From Neorhizobium galegae bv. orientalis str. HAMBI 540 (GTDB lineage Bacteria > Pseudomonadota > Alphaproteobacteria > Rhizobiales > Rhizobiaceae), in contig NZ_HG938353.1 of the NCBI RefSeq assembly GCF_000731315.1, positions 4,406,001-4,470,000 of the forward strand: DNA of 64,000 bases, in the 5' to 3' direction. This document shows, piece by piece, positions 39,853-49,166 of the stretch (within the stretch, counting starts at the first letter, position 1; each line of letters opens with the position of its first letter). The position numbers and the translations under genes were made by a program. The notes beneath the pieces were generated by a model. It did no database searches. It saw nothing but the letters and a program-made list of their open reading frames with translations, and had not been told where the DNA came from.

Positions 39853-42834
39853 ATGAAAAAAGGCGATCATCTTTTCCTTATCGACGGTTCCGGCTTCATT
39901 TTTCGCGCGTTCCACGCGCTGCCGCCGCTCACCCGCAAGTCCGACGGCCTGCCGGTCGGCGCCGTCTCCGGCTTCTGCAACATGTTGTGGAAGCTGCTGA
40001 CCGATGCGCGCGACACCTCGGTCGGCGTGACGCCCAGCCATTTCGCGGTCATCTTCGACTATTCCTCCAAGACCTTCCGCAAGGATCTCTACGACGCCTA
40101 CAAGGCGAACCGCTCGGCGCCGCCGGAAGAGCTGATCCCGCAGTTCGGCCTGATCCGCCAGGCGACCCGCGCATTCAACCTGCCCTGCATCGAGACCGAA
40201 GGTTTCGAGGCGGACGACATCATCGCCACCTACGCCCGTCAGGCCGAGGCGACCGGCGCCGATGTGACGATCGTCTCGTCCGACAAGGACCTGATGCAGC
40301 TCGTGACGCCGAACGTCCACATGTATGACAGCATGAAGGACAAGCAGATCGGCATTCCCGACGTCATCGAGAAATGGGGCGTGCCGCCGGAGAAGATGAT
40401 CGACCTGCAGGCAATGGTCGGCGATTCGGTTGACAACGTGCCGGGCATTCCGGGCATCGGCCCGAAGACGGCAGCCCAGCTTCTCGAGGAATTCGGCGAT
40501 CTCGACACGCTGCTCGCCCGCGCCGGCGAAATCAAGCAGGTGAAGCGCCGCGAAAACATCGTCGCCAATGCCGACCTCGCCCGCCTTTCGCGCCGGCTCG
40601 TCTCGCTGCGGCTCGACGTGCCCTTGGACCTCGATCTCGATGCGCTGGTGCTGGAGCCGCAGGACGGCCCAAAACTGGTCGGCTTCCTGAAGACCATGGA
40701 ATTCGGCACGCTGACGCGCCGCGTCGCCGCCGCTTGCAACTGCGATGCCGATGCCATCGAACCCACCGTCGTCAACGTCGAATGGGGTCAGGCCGCTCGC
40801 GGCCCGGATCTCGATGCCGGCGGTACGGCAGCGGTCGACACCGGCGAGGCAGCGGCGGAAGCGCCCGCCAAGGCGCCGGTCGCCAAGGGCATGGAGGCGG
40901 CAACGCCGGCCGCACTCGCAGAGGCCCGCATCGAAGCCTTTGCCAAGGCCAAACTCGATCCGAGCTGCTACGTGACCATCCGGGACCTGACGGTGCTAGA
41001 CGACTGGATCCGCGCGGCGCAGGAAACCGGTCTCGTCGCCTTCGATACGGAAACCACGTCGCTCGATCCGATGCAGGCGGAGTTGGTTGGTTTTTCGCTG
41101 GCGCTTGCGGATAACATCGCCAACCCGTCCGGCCTCGAAGTCCGCGCGGCCTATGTGCCGCTGATCCACAAGACCGGCGTCGGCGATCTGCTCGGCGGCG
41201 GGCTTGCCGAAAACCAGATCTCGACCAGGGAGGCGCTGGCGCGTCTGAAGCCGCTGCTGGAGGACCAGTCGGTCCTGAAAGTGGCGCAGAACCTGAAGTT
41301 CGATTACCTGCTGATGAGGCGTCACGGCATCACCGTCGAGGGTTACGACGATACGATGCTGATGTCCTACGTGCTGGAGGCCGGCAAGGCGAGCCATGGC
41401 ATGGACGCGCTGTCGGAGCGCTGGCTGAACCACAAGCCGATCACCTTCAAGGAAGTTGCCGGCAGCGGCAAGGCGGGCGTCACCTTCGATTTCGTCGACA
41501 TCGACAAGGCGGCCGCCTATGCCGCGGAAGACGCCGACGTGACGCTGCGCCTGTGGATGGTGCTGAAACCGCAGCTGGCGGCAGCGGGGCTGACGCGCAT
41601 CTATGAACGGCTGGAGCGGCCGCTGGTTTCCGTGCTCGCCCGCATGGAAGAACGCGGCATCACCATCGACCGGCAGATACTGTCCAGACTTTCCGGCGAG
41701 CTTGCCCAGCGGGCCGCCGCCTTCGAACACGAGATCTACGAGCTGGCGGGCGAAAAATTCACCATCGGCTCGCCGAAACAGCTCGGCGACATCCTGTTCG
41801 GCAAGATGGGCCTGCCGGGCGGCGCCAAGACCAAGACCGGCCAGTGGTCGACCTCGGCCAGCGTGCTGGAAGACTTGGCCGCCGAAGGTCATCCCCTGCC
41901 GCGCAAGATCGTCGACTGGCGTCAGCTCACCAAGCTGAAATCCACCTATACCGATGCGTTGCCGGGTTACGTCCATCCCGAGACCAAGCGGGTGCACACC
42001 TCCTATGCACTGGCCTCGACAACGACCGGCCGCCTGTCCTCCTCCGAGCCGAACCTGCAGAACATTCCGGTGCGCACGGGGGAAGGCCGCAAGATCCGCA
42101 CCGCCTTCATCTCTACGCCCGGCCACAAGCTGGTTTCCGCCGACTACAGCCAGATCGAGCTGCGTGTGCTTGCGCATGTGGCCGATATTCCGCAGCTGCG
42201 CCAGGCCTTTGCGGATGGGATCGACATTCACGCGATGACGGCCTCGGAAATGTTCGGCGTGCCGGTGGAAGGTATGCCCAGCGAAGTGCGCCGCCGCGCC
42301 AAGGCGATCAACTTCGGCATCATCTACGGCATTTCCGCCTTCGGACTAGCCAACCAGCTGTCGATCGAACGCTCGGAAGCGGGCGACTACATCAAGAAGT
42401 ATTTCGAGCGCTTCCCGGGCATCCGCGATTACATGGAAAGCACCAAGACCTTCGCCCGCGAGAACGGTTACGTCGAGACGATCTTCGGCCGCCGGGCGCA
42501 TTATCCGGAGATCAAGTCCTCCAACCCTTCGGTGCGCGCTTTCAACGAACGTGCGTCGATCAATGCGCCGATCCAGGGTTCGGCCGCCGATATCATCCGC
42601 AGGGCCATGGCGAAGATGGAATCGACGCTCGAAACGGCCGGACTGAACGGAAAGGCCCGCATGTTGCTGCAGGTGCACGACGAACTGATCTTCGAGGTCG
42701 AAGACGAAGAGATCGACAAGACCTTGCCGGTGATCATCTCGACCATGGAGCACGCGGCCATGCCTGCGATCTCGATGCGGGTGCCGCTGAAGGTCGACGC
42801 GCGCGCTGCCAGCAATTGGGACGAGGCCCATTGA
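39853..42834 (+). CDS. polA: DNA polymerase I
   Basis: 993-residue repair and Okazaki-fragment polymerase with all three domains. The 5'-3' exonuclease (residues 1-300) reads MKKGDHLFLIDGSGFIFRAF, with VSSDKDLMQL and the GIPGIGPKTAAQLL helix-hairpin-helix. The 3'-5' exonuclease has an intact DTET site (VAFDTETTSLDP), so proofreading should be active. The polymerase has LVSADYSQIELRVLAH (motif A), RRRAKAINFGIIYGISAFG (motif B) and MLLQVHDELIFEV (motif C). A roughly 80-residue Ala/Glu-rich insert separates the first two domains. I chose the ATG at 39853; ATG 39829 is an alternative, and neither has a strong ribosome site. Confidence 0.96.
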   Translation: MKKGDHLFLIDGSGFIFRAFHALPPLTRKSDGLPVGAVSGFCNMLWKLLTDARDTSVGVTPSHFAVIFDYSSKTFRKDLYDAYKANRSAPPEELIPQFGLIRQATRAFNLPCIETEGFEADDIIATYARQAEATGADVTIVSSDKDLMQLVTPNVHMYDSMKDKQIGIPDVIEKWGVPPEKMIDLQAMVGDSVDNVPGIPGIGPKTAAQLLEEFGDLDTLLARAGEIKQVKRRENIVANADLARLSRRLVSLRLDVPLDLDLDALVLEPQDGPKLVGFLKTMEFGTLTRRVAAACNCDADAIEPTVVNVEWGQAARGPDLDAGGTAAVDTGEAAAEAPAKAPVAKGMEAATPAALAEARIEAFAKAKLDPSCYVTIRDLTVLDDWIRAAQETGLVAFDTETTSLDPMQAELVGFSLALADNIANPSGLEVRAAYVPLIHKTGVGDLLGGGLAENQISTREALARLKPLLEDQSVLKVAQNLKFDYLLMRRHGITVEGYDDTMLMSYVLEAGKASHGMDALSERWLNHKPITFKEVAGSGKAGVTFDFVDIDKAAAYAAEDADVTLRLWMVLKPQLAAAGLTRIYERLERPLVSVLARMEERGITIDRQILSRLSGELAQRAAAFEHEIYELAGEKFTIGSPKQLGDILFGKMGLPGGAKTKTGQWSTSASVLEDLAAEGHPLPRKIVDWRQLTKLKSTYTDALPGYVHPETKRVHTSYALASTTTGRLSSSEPNLQNIPVRTGEGRKIRTAFISTPGHKLVSADYSQIELRVLAHVADIPQLRQAFADGIDIHAMTASEMFGVPVEGMPSEVRRRAKAINFGIIYGISAFGLANQLSIERSEAGDYIKKYFERFPGIRDYMESTKTFARENGYVETIFGRRAHYPEIKSSNPSVRAFNERASINAPIQGSAADIIRRAMAKMESTLETAGLNGKARMLLQVHDELIFEVEDEEIDKTLPVIISTMEHAAMPAISMRVPLKVDARAASNWDEAH

Positions 42835-42843
42835 GCTTGAGGC

Positions 42844-43140
42844 TCAGTGTTCCTGCGGGTAGAGGGACATAAGCGCGGTCGAAAGCAGCTCGTCGGCATA
42901 GGTGCAGGCGGTGAGCCGCGCATCCTCCGGCATGTTCATCTCGTGACAGCGCTGGTGCACGGCTTCGAGAACGAGGTTGCTGATTCCGCGGGCGTGTTCG
43001 ACATCCGCATTTTCGGACGTGTCCATGGCAAGCGCCAATGCCGTCATGGAGACGATTTCCAGAACAACGACGCGCGCTTCCAGATCGATGGCGGTTGCTC
43101 CATCGGGACGTTGCACTTCGCGCGGCTTGCTCTGACCCAT
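42844..43140 (-). CDS. Hypothetical protein (98 residues)
   Basis: Soluble, mostly helical protein: MGQSKPREVQRPDGATAIDL, then a hydrophobic helix VVVLEIVSMTALALAMD, a middle NVVLEAVHQRC-like stretch and CTYADELLSTALMSLYPQEH at the end. I recognise no family. GGAAAGGAAAAATC before the ATG gives a good ribosome site, and an AT-rich stretch upstream (43141-43217) could hold its promoter. It is convergent with polA, separated by nine bases. Codon use looks normal. Confidence 0.7.
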   Translation of the reverse strand: MGQSKPREVQRPDGATAIDLEARVVVLEIVSMTALALAMDTSENADVEHARGISNLVLEAVHQRCHEMNMPEDARLTACTYADELLSTALMSLYPQEH

Positions 43141-43217
43141 GATTTTTCCTTTCCTGATATAAGGAAAGACAAATAGAGCCGGATCAGGGACTTTAAAGAA
43201 CGATCGAACGTTTTTCG

Positions 43218-43817
43218 CTAACTAATCTGGTGGCTTGTAAAGCAACCGTTGAGAGCGTCGACCAGGGCCCTGCCGGCATCTTCGAGCGATCCGCTATTGT
43301 CGATCGTCATCACCTGGTAGTCGCCGGTCACGGCAAGCGAACTGCGTTCGAGACGCCGAAGTATCTCCTCGCGCGTTTCCCGTCCGCGCGCTTCGAGCCG
43401 GGCCGCGAGCACGTCCAGGCTGGCGGTGATGTTGATGACCACGAGCGACGGATAGACATCCTTGAACCGGGCAAGCGCGGAACGCGAGCCGTTGGCGACG
43501 ACCAACTGGCCTTTCGCCATGGCCTCTTTGGTCTCGGCGGGAATGCCGTACCGCAGGCCGTGGGCACCCCAGGAGACCGCAAAACGGCCGGCCTTTTCCA
43601 GAGCCTCGAATTCCGCTTCGGAAACGCCGTCGTGATCCTCGCCGCCGGCGGCGGCATTGCGGGTGATAATCCGCCGCACGAAGACGACGTCATCGCGGCC
43701 TTCGAAGAACCGGGCGGCATAGGCCATCAGCGTGTCCTTGCCGGCCCCGCTCGGGCCGACGACGGCGACCATGCAGCCGCTTCGCTCCGGTTCCATTGTT
43801 GTCGGCCTGGCGTCCAT
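43218..43817 (-). CDS. phnN: Ribose 1,5-bisphosphate phosphokinase
   Basis: 199-residue P-loop kinase that converts ribose 1,5-bisphosphate to PRPP, the last step of C-P lyase product use. The P-loop is VVGPSGAGKDTLMAYA (residues 18-33), RRIITRNAAAGGEDHDGVSE follows, and ARLEARGRETREEILRRLER is the guanylate-kinase-like lid. It is last of the phn transcript and overlaps phnM by one base. Its partner reactions (PhnM and the cyclic-phosphate opening) are encoded just upstream. Confidence 0.94.
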   Translation of the reverse strand: MDARPTTMEPERSGCMVAVVGPSGAGKDTLMAYAARFFEGRDDVVFVRRIITRNAAAGGEDHDGVSEAEFEALEKAGRFAVSWGAHGLRYGIPAETKEAMAKGQLVVANGSRSALARFKDVYPSLVVINITASLDVLAARLEARGRETREEILRRLERSSLAVTGDYQVMTIDNSGSLEDAGRALVDALNGCFTSHQIS

Positions 43818-44956
43818 CAGGCGACCCGCCGGCCTTCCCGCCAGACGGCGCGGGAGACGGGAACGCCCTCTTCGTGATGGACGCGGACGATATCGGCGCG
43901 CAGGCCCGTCGCGATCCGGCCCCGGTCGTCGAGGCTGACGGTGCGGGCAGGGGTCGACGTCACCATGGCGAGCGCCTTCGGCAGCGAGATGCTTTCGACC
44001 TCTGCGGCGAGCACGAAGGGCGCATGCAGCAGGCTGAGCGGCACGTAATCGGAGGAGAGCACGTCGAGCACGCCGCGTTCGGCCAAGTCGCGAGCGGCGA
44101 TATTGCCGGAATGCGACTTGCCGCGAACGATGTTCGGGGCACCCATCAGCACGCTCATACCCGCTTCGTGCGAAGCCTTTGCCGCATCGAAACTGGTCGG
44201 GAATTCCGCCAGCCGGACACCGTTGTCGACCGCTTCGCCCACATGAGAGAGCGTCGCGTCGTCATGGCTTGCGATCGTAATGCCACGCTCGGCGCAGACC
44301 TTCGAGATGGCAGCGCGGTGCGGTGTCGCGTTGCGTGCCGATTCTCCCTGGCGTTTGGCCACGAAGGCGGCGAATGCCTCGTCGCTGAGACCGCGCTTCT
44401 TCTGGTAGTAGAGCGTGTACTGATCCATCGTCTGGAACTGCCGCTGGCCCGGCGCGTGATCCATCAACGAGACGAGCCGGACATGCGGATCATTCTCGAA
44501 ATCGACGAAATGCTCCATGCAATTGTCGGCGGAGACTTCGCAGCGCAGATGCAGGAAATGTTCGGAGCGCAGGCGGCCGTATGCGCCGGCGGCGGCAATC
44601 GCATCCGCCATGGAGCGCATTTCGCCATGGGCAAAGCCGCCGTCCTCGTCGGCGCCCATGCGCAGGCAGTCGAAGACGGTGGTGATGCCGGACGTGGCAA
44701 TCTGCGCGTCATGGGCCTGGATCGCTGCCGTGGTGTTCCAGCGCACGCCCGGACGCGGCGAATAATGCTGTTCCAGATGGTCGGTATGGAGTTCGACAAG
44801 GCCCGGGATCAGGTAGTCGCCCTCGAAATCCTCGCCGGTATGGACATTACCTTCCGAGATATCGGTGATCTTGCCGTTCCGGATCTGGACGGAGCCGGAG
44901 ATCACGCTGTCCTCGAGCACGATGCGGGCATTGGTGAGCACGAGTTCGGCGGTCAT
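43817..44956 (-). CDS. phnM: RPnTP hydrolase (alpha-D-ribose 1-methylphosphonate 5-triphosphate diphosphatase)
   Basis: 379-residue amidohydrolase-superfamily enzyme that removes pyrophosphate from the PhnGHIL product to give the PhnJ substrate. The metal-binding HTDHLEQHYSPRPGVRW motif lies near residue 57. Further ligands sit in ASHDDATLSHVGEA and LSSDYVPLSLLHAPF near the C-terminus. The order in the operon (DUF1045-phnM-phnN) and a four-base overlap with DUF1045 are typical of alphaproteobacterial phn loci. Confidence 0.95.
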   Translation of the reverse strand: MTAELVLTNARIVLEDSVISGSVQIRNGKITDISEGNVHTGEDFEGDYLIPGLVELHTDHLEQHYSPRPGVRWNTTAAIQAHDAQIATSGITTVFDCLRMGADEDGGFAHGEMRSMADAIAAAGAYGRLRSEHFLHLRCEVSADNCMEHFVDFENDPHVRLVSLMDHAPGQRQFQTMDQYTLYYQKKRGLSDEAFAAFVAKRQGESARNATPHRAAISKVCAERGITIASHDDATLSHVGEAVDNGVRLAEFPTSFDAAKASHEAGMSVLMGAPNIVRGKSHSGNIAARDLAERGVLDVLSSDYVPLSLLHAPFVLAAEVESISLPKALAMVTSTPARTVSLDDRGRIATGLRADIVRVHHEEGVPVSRAVWREGRRVA

Positions 44957-45666
44957 GATGCGGTCTTTCTATTTTCGAAGGCAGACGCCAGCGGAAGCCA
45001 GCGATGAGCAATGAAGGGTGCGCCGCGCTCGGGCTCGACAAAGATGGCGAGGCCATCGATGGTCAGCGGCGCGTTGGCGAAATCGGCGAAGCGGCGGTCG
45101 AGCTCGCGGCGCATGGCAGGCGCCTCCTCGGCCGGGACTTGGCCCGTCAGCGTCATGTGGAAGCGGAACTCATCCATGACATAAGGATAACCCCAGCGAT
45201 CGAGATTGGCGCGCTGCGCTGAGCTCAGCATATCAGGTTTACGCCGCGCGACATCGGCTTCCGACAGCGGCGCGCGGAAATGTTCGAACTCTTCGACGAC
45301 GCGTCCGGCGAAATGCTGGAGCTCAGGGTAGATCGTGTCGGGCACCAGCGCGAAGAACCGTCCCAGCTGGCCGACGATGACGTTCGGGATGTCGAACGCC
45401 GTGGTCCCTGCGGCAAAGCGTTCGGCGGCCCTGATCAGCTCGGCTTCCGTCCGGTCTGGATGCAGCTCGAACGGCGCCTTGAGCGTCGCGTGAAAGGCGT
45501 AGCGGCGCGGATCGGCGGTCAGTTCATGGACGGTGTCGCGGGACAGGCCGTCGACATCGGGCGTCGGAAACGTCTCGCCGGTAAAGGCGTCACGGCCGAG
45601 CCAACGCGCTGCCGCCTTCGTCAGCGGATGGTTTTCGGCGGGCGAAAAATAGAGAGCGTAGCGCAA
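44953..45666 (-). CDS. DUF1045 phosphonate-metabolism protein (2H phosphoesterase fold)
   Basis: 237-residue soluble protein. Two His-x-Thr motifs, YAFHATLKAPF (about residue 60) and FRFHMTLTGQ (about 175), identify it as a 2H phosphoesterase (LigT-like fold). The family is known as a phosphonate-operon protein (DUF1045). No phnP gene exists in this locus. I infer it opens the ribose 1,2-cyclic phosphate 5-phosphate made by PhnJ, before PhnN. It overlaps phnM by four bases. The inference rests on context and fold only. Confidence 0.88.
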   Translation of the reverse strand: MRYALYFSPAENHPLTKAAARWLGRDAFTGETFPTPDVDGLSRDTVHELTADPRRYAFHATLKAPFELHPDRTEAELIRAAERFAAGTTAFDIPNVIVGQLGRFFALVPDTIYPELQHFAGRVVEEFEHFRAPLSEADVARRKPDMLSSAQRANLDRWGYPYVMDEFRFHMTLTGQVPAEEAPAMRRELDRRFADFANAPLTIDGLAIFVEPERGAPFIAHRWLPLASAFENRKTAS

Positions 45667-45778
45667 AACGGGATTCCGGAATCAGGAGAAGGCCGGCCGA
45701 CCTTACCTGTCCGCCGGCCCGCAAAACAGGACCCTCGGCTAAAAGATTTCCGTGACAGAATGATGATAATCCGGCCTG

Positions 45779-47122
45779 TTAGTGACCCTTTTTGCCCATG
45801 ACCCGCGAACGCAGCGCATTCGAGAGGTTGTCGAAGACGAAGACCACGAGAAGGATCAGCAGGACCATGTAGGCGACCTTGTCCCAGTCGGCATTGGTCT
45901 TCATGGATTCGAGCAGCTTGAGGCCGATACCGCCGGCGCCGACAGCGCCGATCACGGTCGCCGAGCGGGTGTTGGACTCCCAGAAATACAGCGATTGCGA
46001 GATGAAGATCGGCAGGACCTGCGGCACGACGCCGTAACGCTGCACGATGACCGGCGCGGCACCCACCGACTTGACGCCCTCGCGCTGCTTGTCATCGACA
46101 TTCTCCAGCGCTTCCGAATAGACCTTCCCGAGCGCGCCGGTGTCCGTGAAGAAGATGGCGGCGATCCCCGGCAACGGCCCTGGCCCGAAGGCGCGGGTGA
46201 AGAACAAGGCCCAGATCAGCATGTCGATGGAGCGCAGGAAGTCGAAGAAGCGCTTCATCCCCCAGTTCATCGGCCGGCTTGTGGTGATATTGCGCGCCGC
46301 GACGAAGGCGAGCGGGAAGGCGAAGAGGGTGGCGAACAGCGTGCCGACAAAGGCCATGACCAGCGTCTGCATCAGCTTGGAGAGAATGTCGCCGTGCTGC
46401 CAGCTGCCATTGTTCAGGAAATTGTCGAGCGCCAGCGAGGCATTCGATTGAGCCGGATCGAGCCGCTCACCGAAGAGCACAAGCCCGGCGACGCCGGTGA
46501 CGCTGCGGCCCCAGAACGGCGAGTGCGTGTCGAAGAAGAAATTCGCCCAGCCGAGAAAACGCCGCTGGATATAGACTTGGTTGCTGCGGATTTCCGCCTG
46601 GCCGGCGAAGCCGAACCGGACATTGACCTTGCTGTCGTCCTGCTCCATCCGCGCCGGGGCGCCTGCCGGCAGAGACGCCCGGTCCCCGTTGATCACTACG
46701 GGATAGAGCTTGCCGTCGATATAGACGTCGACCTGGCTCGGGGTCACTTCCAAGCGGTTTTCGCCGCCGAAAAGGACCGTGTAGCCGCCGTTCGAGGTCG
46801 GCTTCAGCCAGTCGATTGCCGCACCCTCGGGATATTGGCGGCGGCTGGTCCATTGCGGCACGACCTGGCCGTTCTGGAAGCGCAGACGCGGCTGGGCGCG
46901 CCAGGAATACCAGTCCTGGATATAGATCGCCGCGCGGTCCCAGTTGCCGTTCACGAAGGTCGGGATGACGTTGAAGAAGGAAAAGCAGAAGGCGAGGTAG
47001 ACGAACACCGTAACGGCGGCGATCGCCAGGCCCCAGCGCTGCATGAAGCTGCGGTGAAAGACCTCCGGATAGGCGGCGAGCAGGCGTTCGCGATCGGCGG
47101 CGTTGACGGCGAGAGTGGACAT
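45779..47122 (-). CDS. phnE: Phosphonate ABC transporter permease PhnE, long form
   Basis: 447-residue inner-membrane permease. A first membrane helix (AIAAVTVFVYLAFCFSFF) is followed by a periplasmic insert of about 190 residues, then a standard BPD_transp_1 domain with five helices. The EAA-type loop reads REGVKSVGAAPVIVQRYGVVPQVLP. The insert is the reason this copy is longer than the next. It overlaps the second permease by one base (47122). The two PhnE proteins should form a heterodimeric channel with PhnC and PhnD. Confidence 0.93.
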   Translation of the reverse strand: MSTLAVNAADRERLLAAYPEVFHRSFMQRWGLAIAAVTVFVYLAFCFSFFNVIPTFVNGNWDRAAIYIQDWYSWRAQPRLRFQNGQVVPQWTSRRQYPEGAAIDWLKPTSNGGYTVLFGGENRLEVTPSQVDVYIDGKLYPVVINGDRASLPAGAPARMEQDDSKVNVRFGFAGQAEIRSNQVYIQRRFLGWANFFFDTHSPFWGRSVTGVAGLVLFGERLDPAQSNASLALDNFLNNGSWQHGDILSKLMQTLVMAFVGTLFATLFAFPLAFVAARNITTSRPMNWGMKRFFDFLRSIDMLIWALFFTRAFGPGPLPGIAAIFFTDTGALGKVYSEALENVDDKQREGVKSVGAAPVIVQRYGVVPQVLPIFISQSLYFWESNTRSATVIGAVGAGGIGLKLLESMKTNADWDKVAYMVLLILLVVFVFDNLSNALRSRVMGKKGH

Positions 47123-48102
47123 CAGGCAGCTCCCCGGCCGAATTCGAACGATTGCCTGCCGATCAGCCGGCGGCGCAGCCAGGCCGAGAACTGGTCGACG
47201 CAGATGACGGTGACCAGCAGAAGGATGATGATCGCATAGGTCTTGGCGGCGTGGTCGCGGCCGATCGACAGGCTGAACACCTCGCCGATGCCGCCGCCGC
47301 CGACGGCGCCGATAATGGTCGAGGCGCGCACGTTGATCTCGGTGCGCAGCAGTGTGTAAGACACGAAATTCGGCAGGACCTGCGGCAGGATCGCGAAACG
47401 GACGCGCTCCAGCCAGCTGGCGCCCGCGGCTCGCAGGCCCTCGTCCGGCTTCATGTCGGCATTCTCGACCACTTCGAAGAACAGCTTTCCAAGCGCACCG
47501 ATGGTGTGGAAGGAGACTGCGATGATCGCCGCGATCGGACCGATCGATAGGATGGCGGCGAGAAGCCCGGCGATCACGATCTCCGGGAAGGCGCGCATGA
47601 TTTCCATGATCCGCCGCACTCCCCAGCGCACCGCCCGCGAGCCGACGAGGTTGGAGGAGGCGAAGAAGCAGAGCAGGAAGGCGCCGGTCGAGCCGAGAAT
47701 GGTCGAAACGATGGCGATATTGAGGGTGATGGCAAGCTGGTAGAAGAAATTCGGAATGTAGAAGCTGTCGGTGATCCAGACACGGTCGCTCGTATAGTCG
47801 AACTTGATCGAGCCGTCCGCATAGGGCGACGGCAGGTCGAACATGGCGCGGAAGATCTCCAGCGGGCTGTTGGGCACGAAGCTCTTGATGAAGTCGAAGA
47901 AATACGGAAGGCGTTCGAAGAACTTGCCGGAATTGGCTTCGTTGGCGAAATCCAGCGACGCACCGAGAACGATCAGGAAAACGACGATGGAGACGACGGT
48001 GTAGATCCGGCGCGTCCGCACCTGGCTCTGGTAGTGGTCGAGGATGGTGCGGGAGCTTTCCTGCAGCCCGCTGAACTGAGCGGTTTCGGCCACGTGCGCC
48101 AT
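47122..48102 (-). CDS. phnE: Phosphonate ABC transporter permease PhnE, short form
   Basis: 326-residue permease with one N-terminal helix (RIYTVVSIVVFLIVLGASL), a shorter periplasmic segment and a BPD_transp_1 core. The EAA loop is MKPDEGLRAAGASWLERVRF and the SIGPIAAIIAVSFHTIGALG helix is clear. I chose the ATG at 48102 (MAHVAETAQ) because AAGGA lies eight bases upstream; upstream in-frame ATGs at 48111 and 48153 are possible. It lies 71 bases after phnD. Confidence 0.93.
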   Translation of the reverse strand: MAHVAETAQFSGLQESSRTILDHYQSQVRTRRIYTVVSIVVFLIVLGASLDFANEANSGKFFERLPYFFDFIKSFVPNSPLEIFRAMFDLPSPYADGSIKFDYTSDRVWITDSFYIPNFFYQLAITLNIAIVSTILGSTGAFLLCFFASSNLVGSRAVRWGVRRIMEIMRAFPEIVIAGLLAAILSIGPIAAIIAVSFHTIGALGKLFFEVVENADMKPDEGLRAAGASWLERVRFAILPQVLPNFVSYTLLRTEINVRASTIIGAVGGGGIGEVFSLSIGRDHAAKTYAIIILLLVTVICVDQFSAWLRRRLIGRQSFEFGRGAA

Positions 48103-48173
48103 TCTGGGCATCCTTGTTGAACGAGCGGCGGCATCGTCATGATGCCGCCGCAAGATATTGATCAGACGTTGGA

Positions 48174-49085
48174 TCAGCCGCCGATGACAGCCTTACGAGC
48201 GTCGATGATAGTCTGGTAGAACTTCTGGTCGACCGGCGACCAGTCGACGTAACCGCCGCCCGTGAAGCTCTCGAAGCAGGCCTTGTCCTTCTTCGGCAGC
48301 TCGGCGAAGTAAGCGGTCACCTTCTTCTTCATGTCGTCCGAAAGCTTGTTGGAAACCATCAGCGGGCCGTTCGGGATGAGCGGCGACTTCCAGACCTGGA
48401 CGATGTCGTCCATGTCGAGCAAGCCCTTGGTGACCATGATGTGCAGGTTGCCGGACGAGTAGCCCTGCGCCCAGTCGCCGACGGCCGAACCGAAGGTGGT
48501 GCCGACGTCGAACTTCTTGTCGAGAATGCCGAGAACGAGGTTCTCATGGCCGCCGCCGAAACCGGTTTCGGAGAAATACTGCTTGACCGGCATGCCGACA
48601 TCCTTCGGCAGGGCGACGTTCGGGACGAGGTAGCCCGAGGTCGAGTCGGGGTCGGCGAAGCCGATCTTCTTGCCCTTGGCGTCGGCGAGCGTCTTGATGC
48701 CCGAATCCTTGCGGGCAACCATGATCGAGTAGTAGCCGGTCGAACCGTCGGCCTGCTTGGTGGTCAGGACCGGGGTAACGGCATTCGGGTCCTTGATGTA
48801 GATTGCTGCGTAGGAAGCAGCGCCCATGACGGCGAGGTCGATCGTGCCGCCGAGCAGGCCCTGGATGACGCCGTTATAGTTCGGCGACGGGAAAAGCTTG
48901 ACGTCCGAAGCGCCGGTCGCGGCGATCAGGCCCGGCTTGACGCATTCGGTGCGGCGAACCTGGTCGGCTTCGTTTTCGCCGCCATCGAGACCGATGCGCA
49001 GAACGGGTGCGCTCTGGGCGTGGGCCTGGCCGGCGACGGCAGCGATGGCGATCGTCGCCATCAGGATCTTGCGGAATGCAGACAT
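48174..49085 (-). CDS. phnD: Phosphonate-binding periplasmic protein
   Basis: 303-residue solute-binding protein with a signal peptide (FRKILMATIAIAAVAGQAHAQ, cleaved after AQ or HAQ). The mature part begins SAPVLRIGLDGGENEADQ and contains the ligand-contact stretches SPNYNGVIQGLLGGTIDLAVMG and FADPDSTSGYLVPN typical of PhnD. It delivers phosphonates to the PhnE permeases. A ribosome site (AAGGAGAC) precedes the start. It follows phnC by 81 bases. Confidence 0.95.
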   Translation of the reverse strand: MSAFRKILMATIAIAAVAGQAHAQSAPVLRIGLDGGENEADQVRRTECVKPGLIAATGASDVKLFPSPNYNGVIQGLLGGTIDLAVMGAASYAAIYIKDPNAVTPVLTTKQADGSTGYYSIMVARKDSGIKTLADAKGKKIGFADPDSTSGYLVPNVALPKDVGMPVKQYFSETGFGGGHENLVLGILDKKFDVGTTFGSAVGDWAQGYSSGNLHIMVTKGLLDMDDIVQVWKSPLIPNGPLMVSNKLSDDMKKKVTAYFAELPKKDKACFESFTGGGYVDWSPVDQKFYQTIIDARKAVIGG

Positions 49086-49166
49086 GGAAGTCTCCTTTGG
49101 TGATTGGGGTGGTCAACCCGGAAAGGGCGTCAGTCTTCCGGCCGCGGGTCGGCAGCCGGAAACGGG

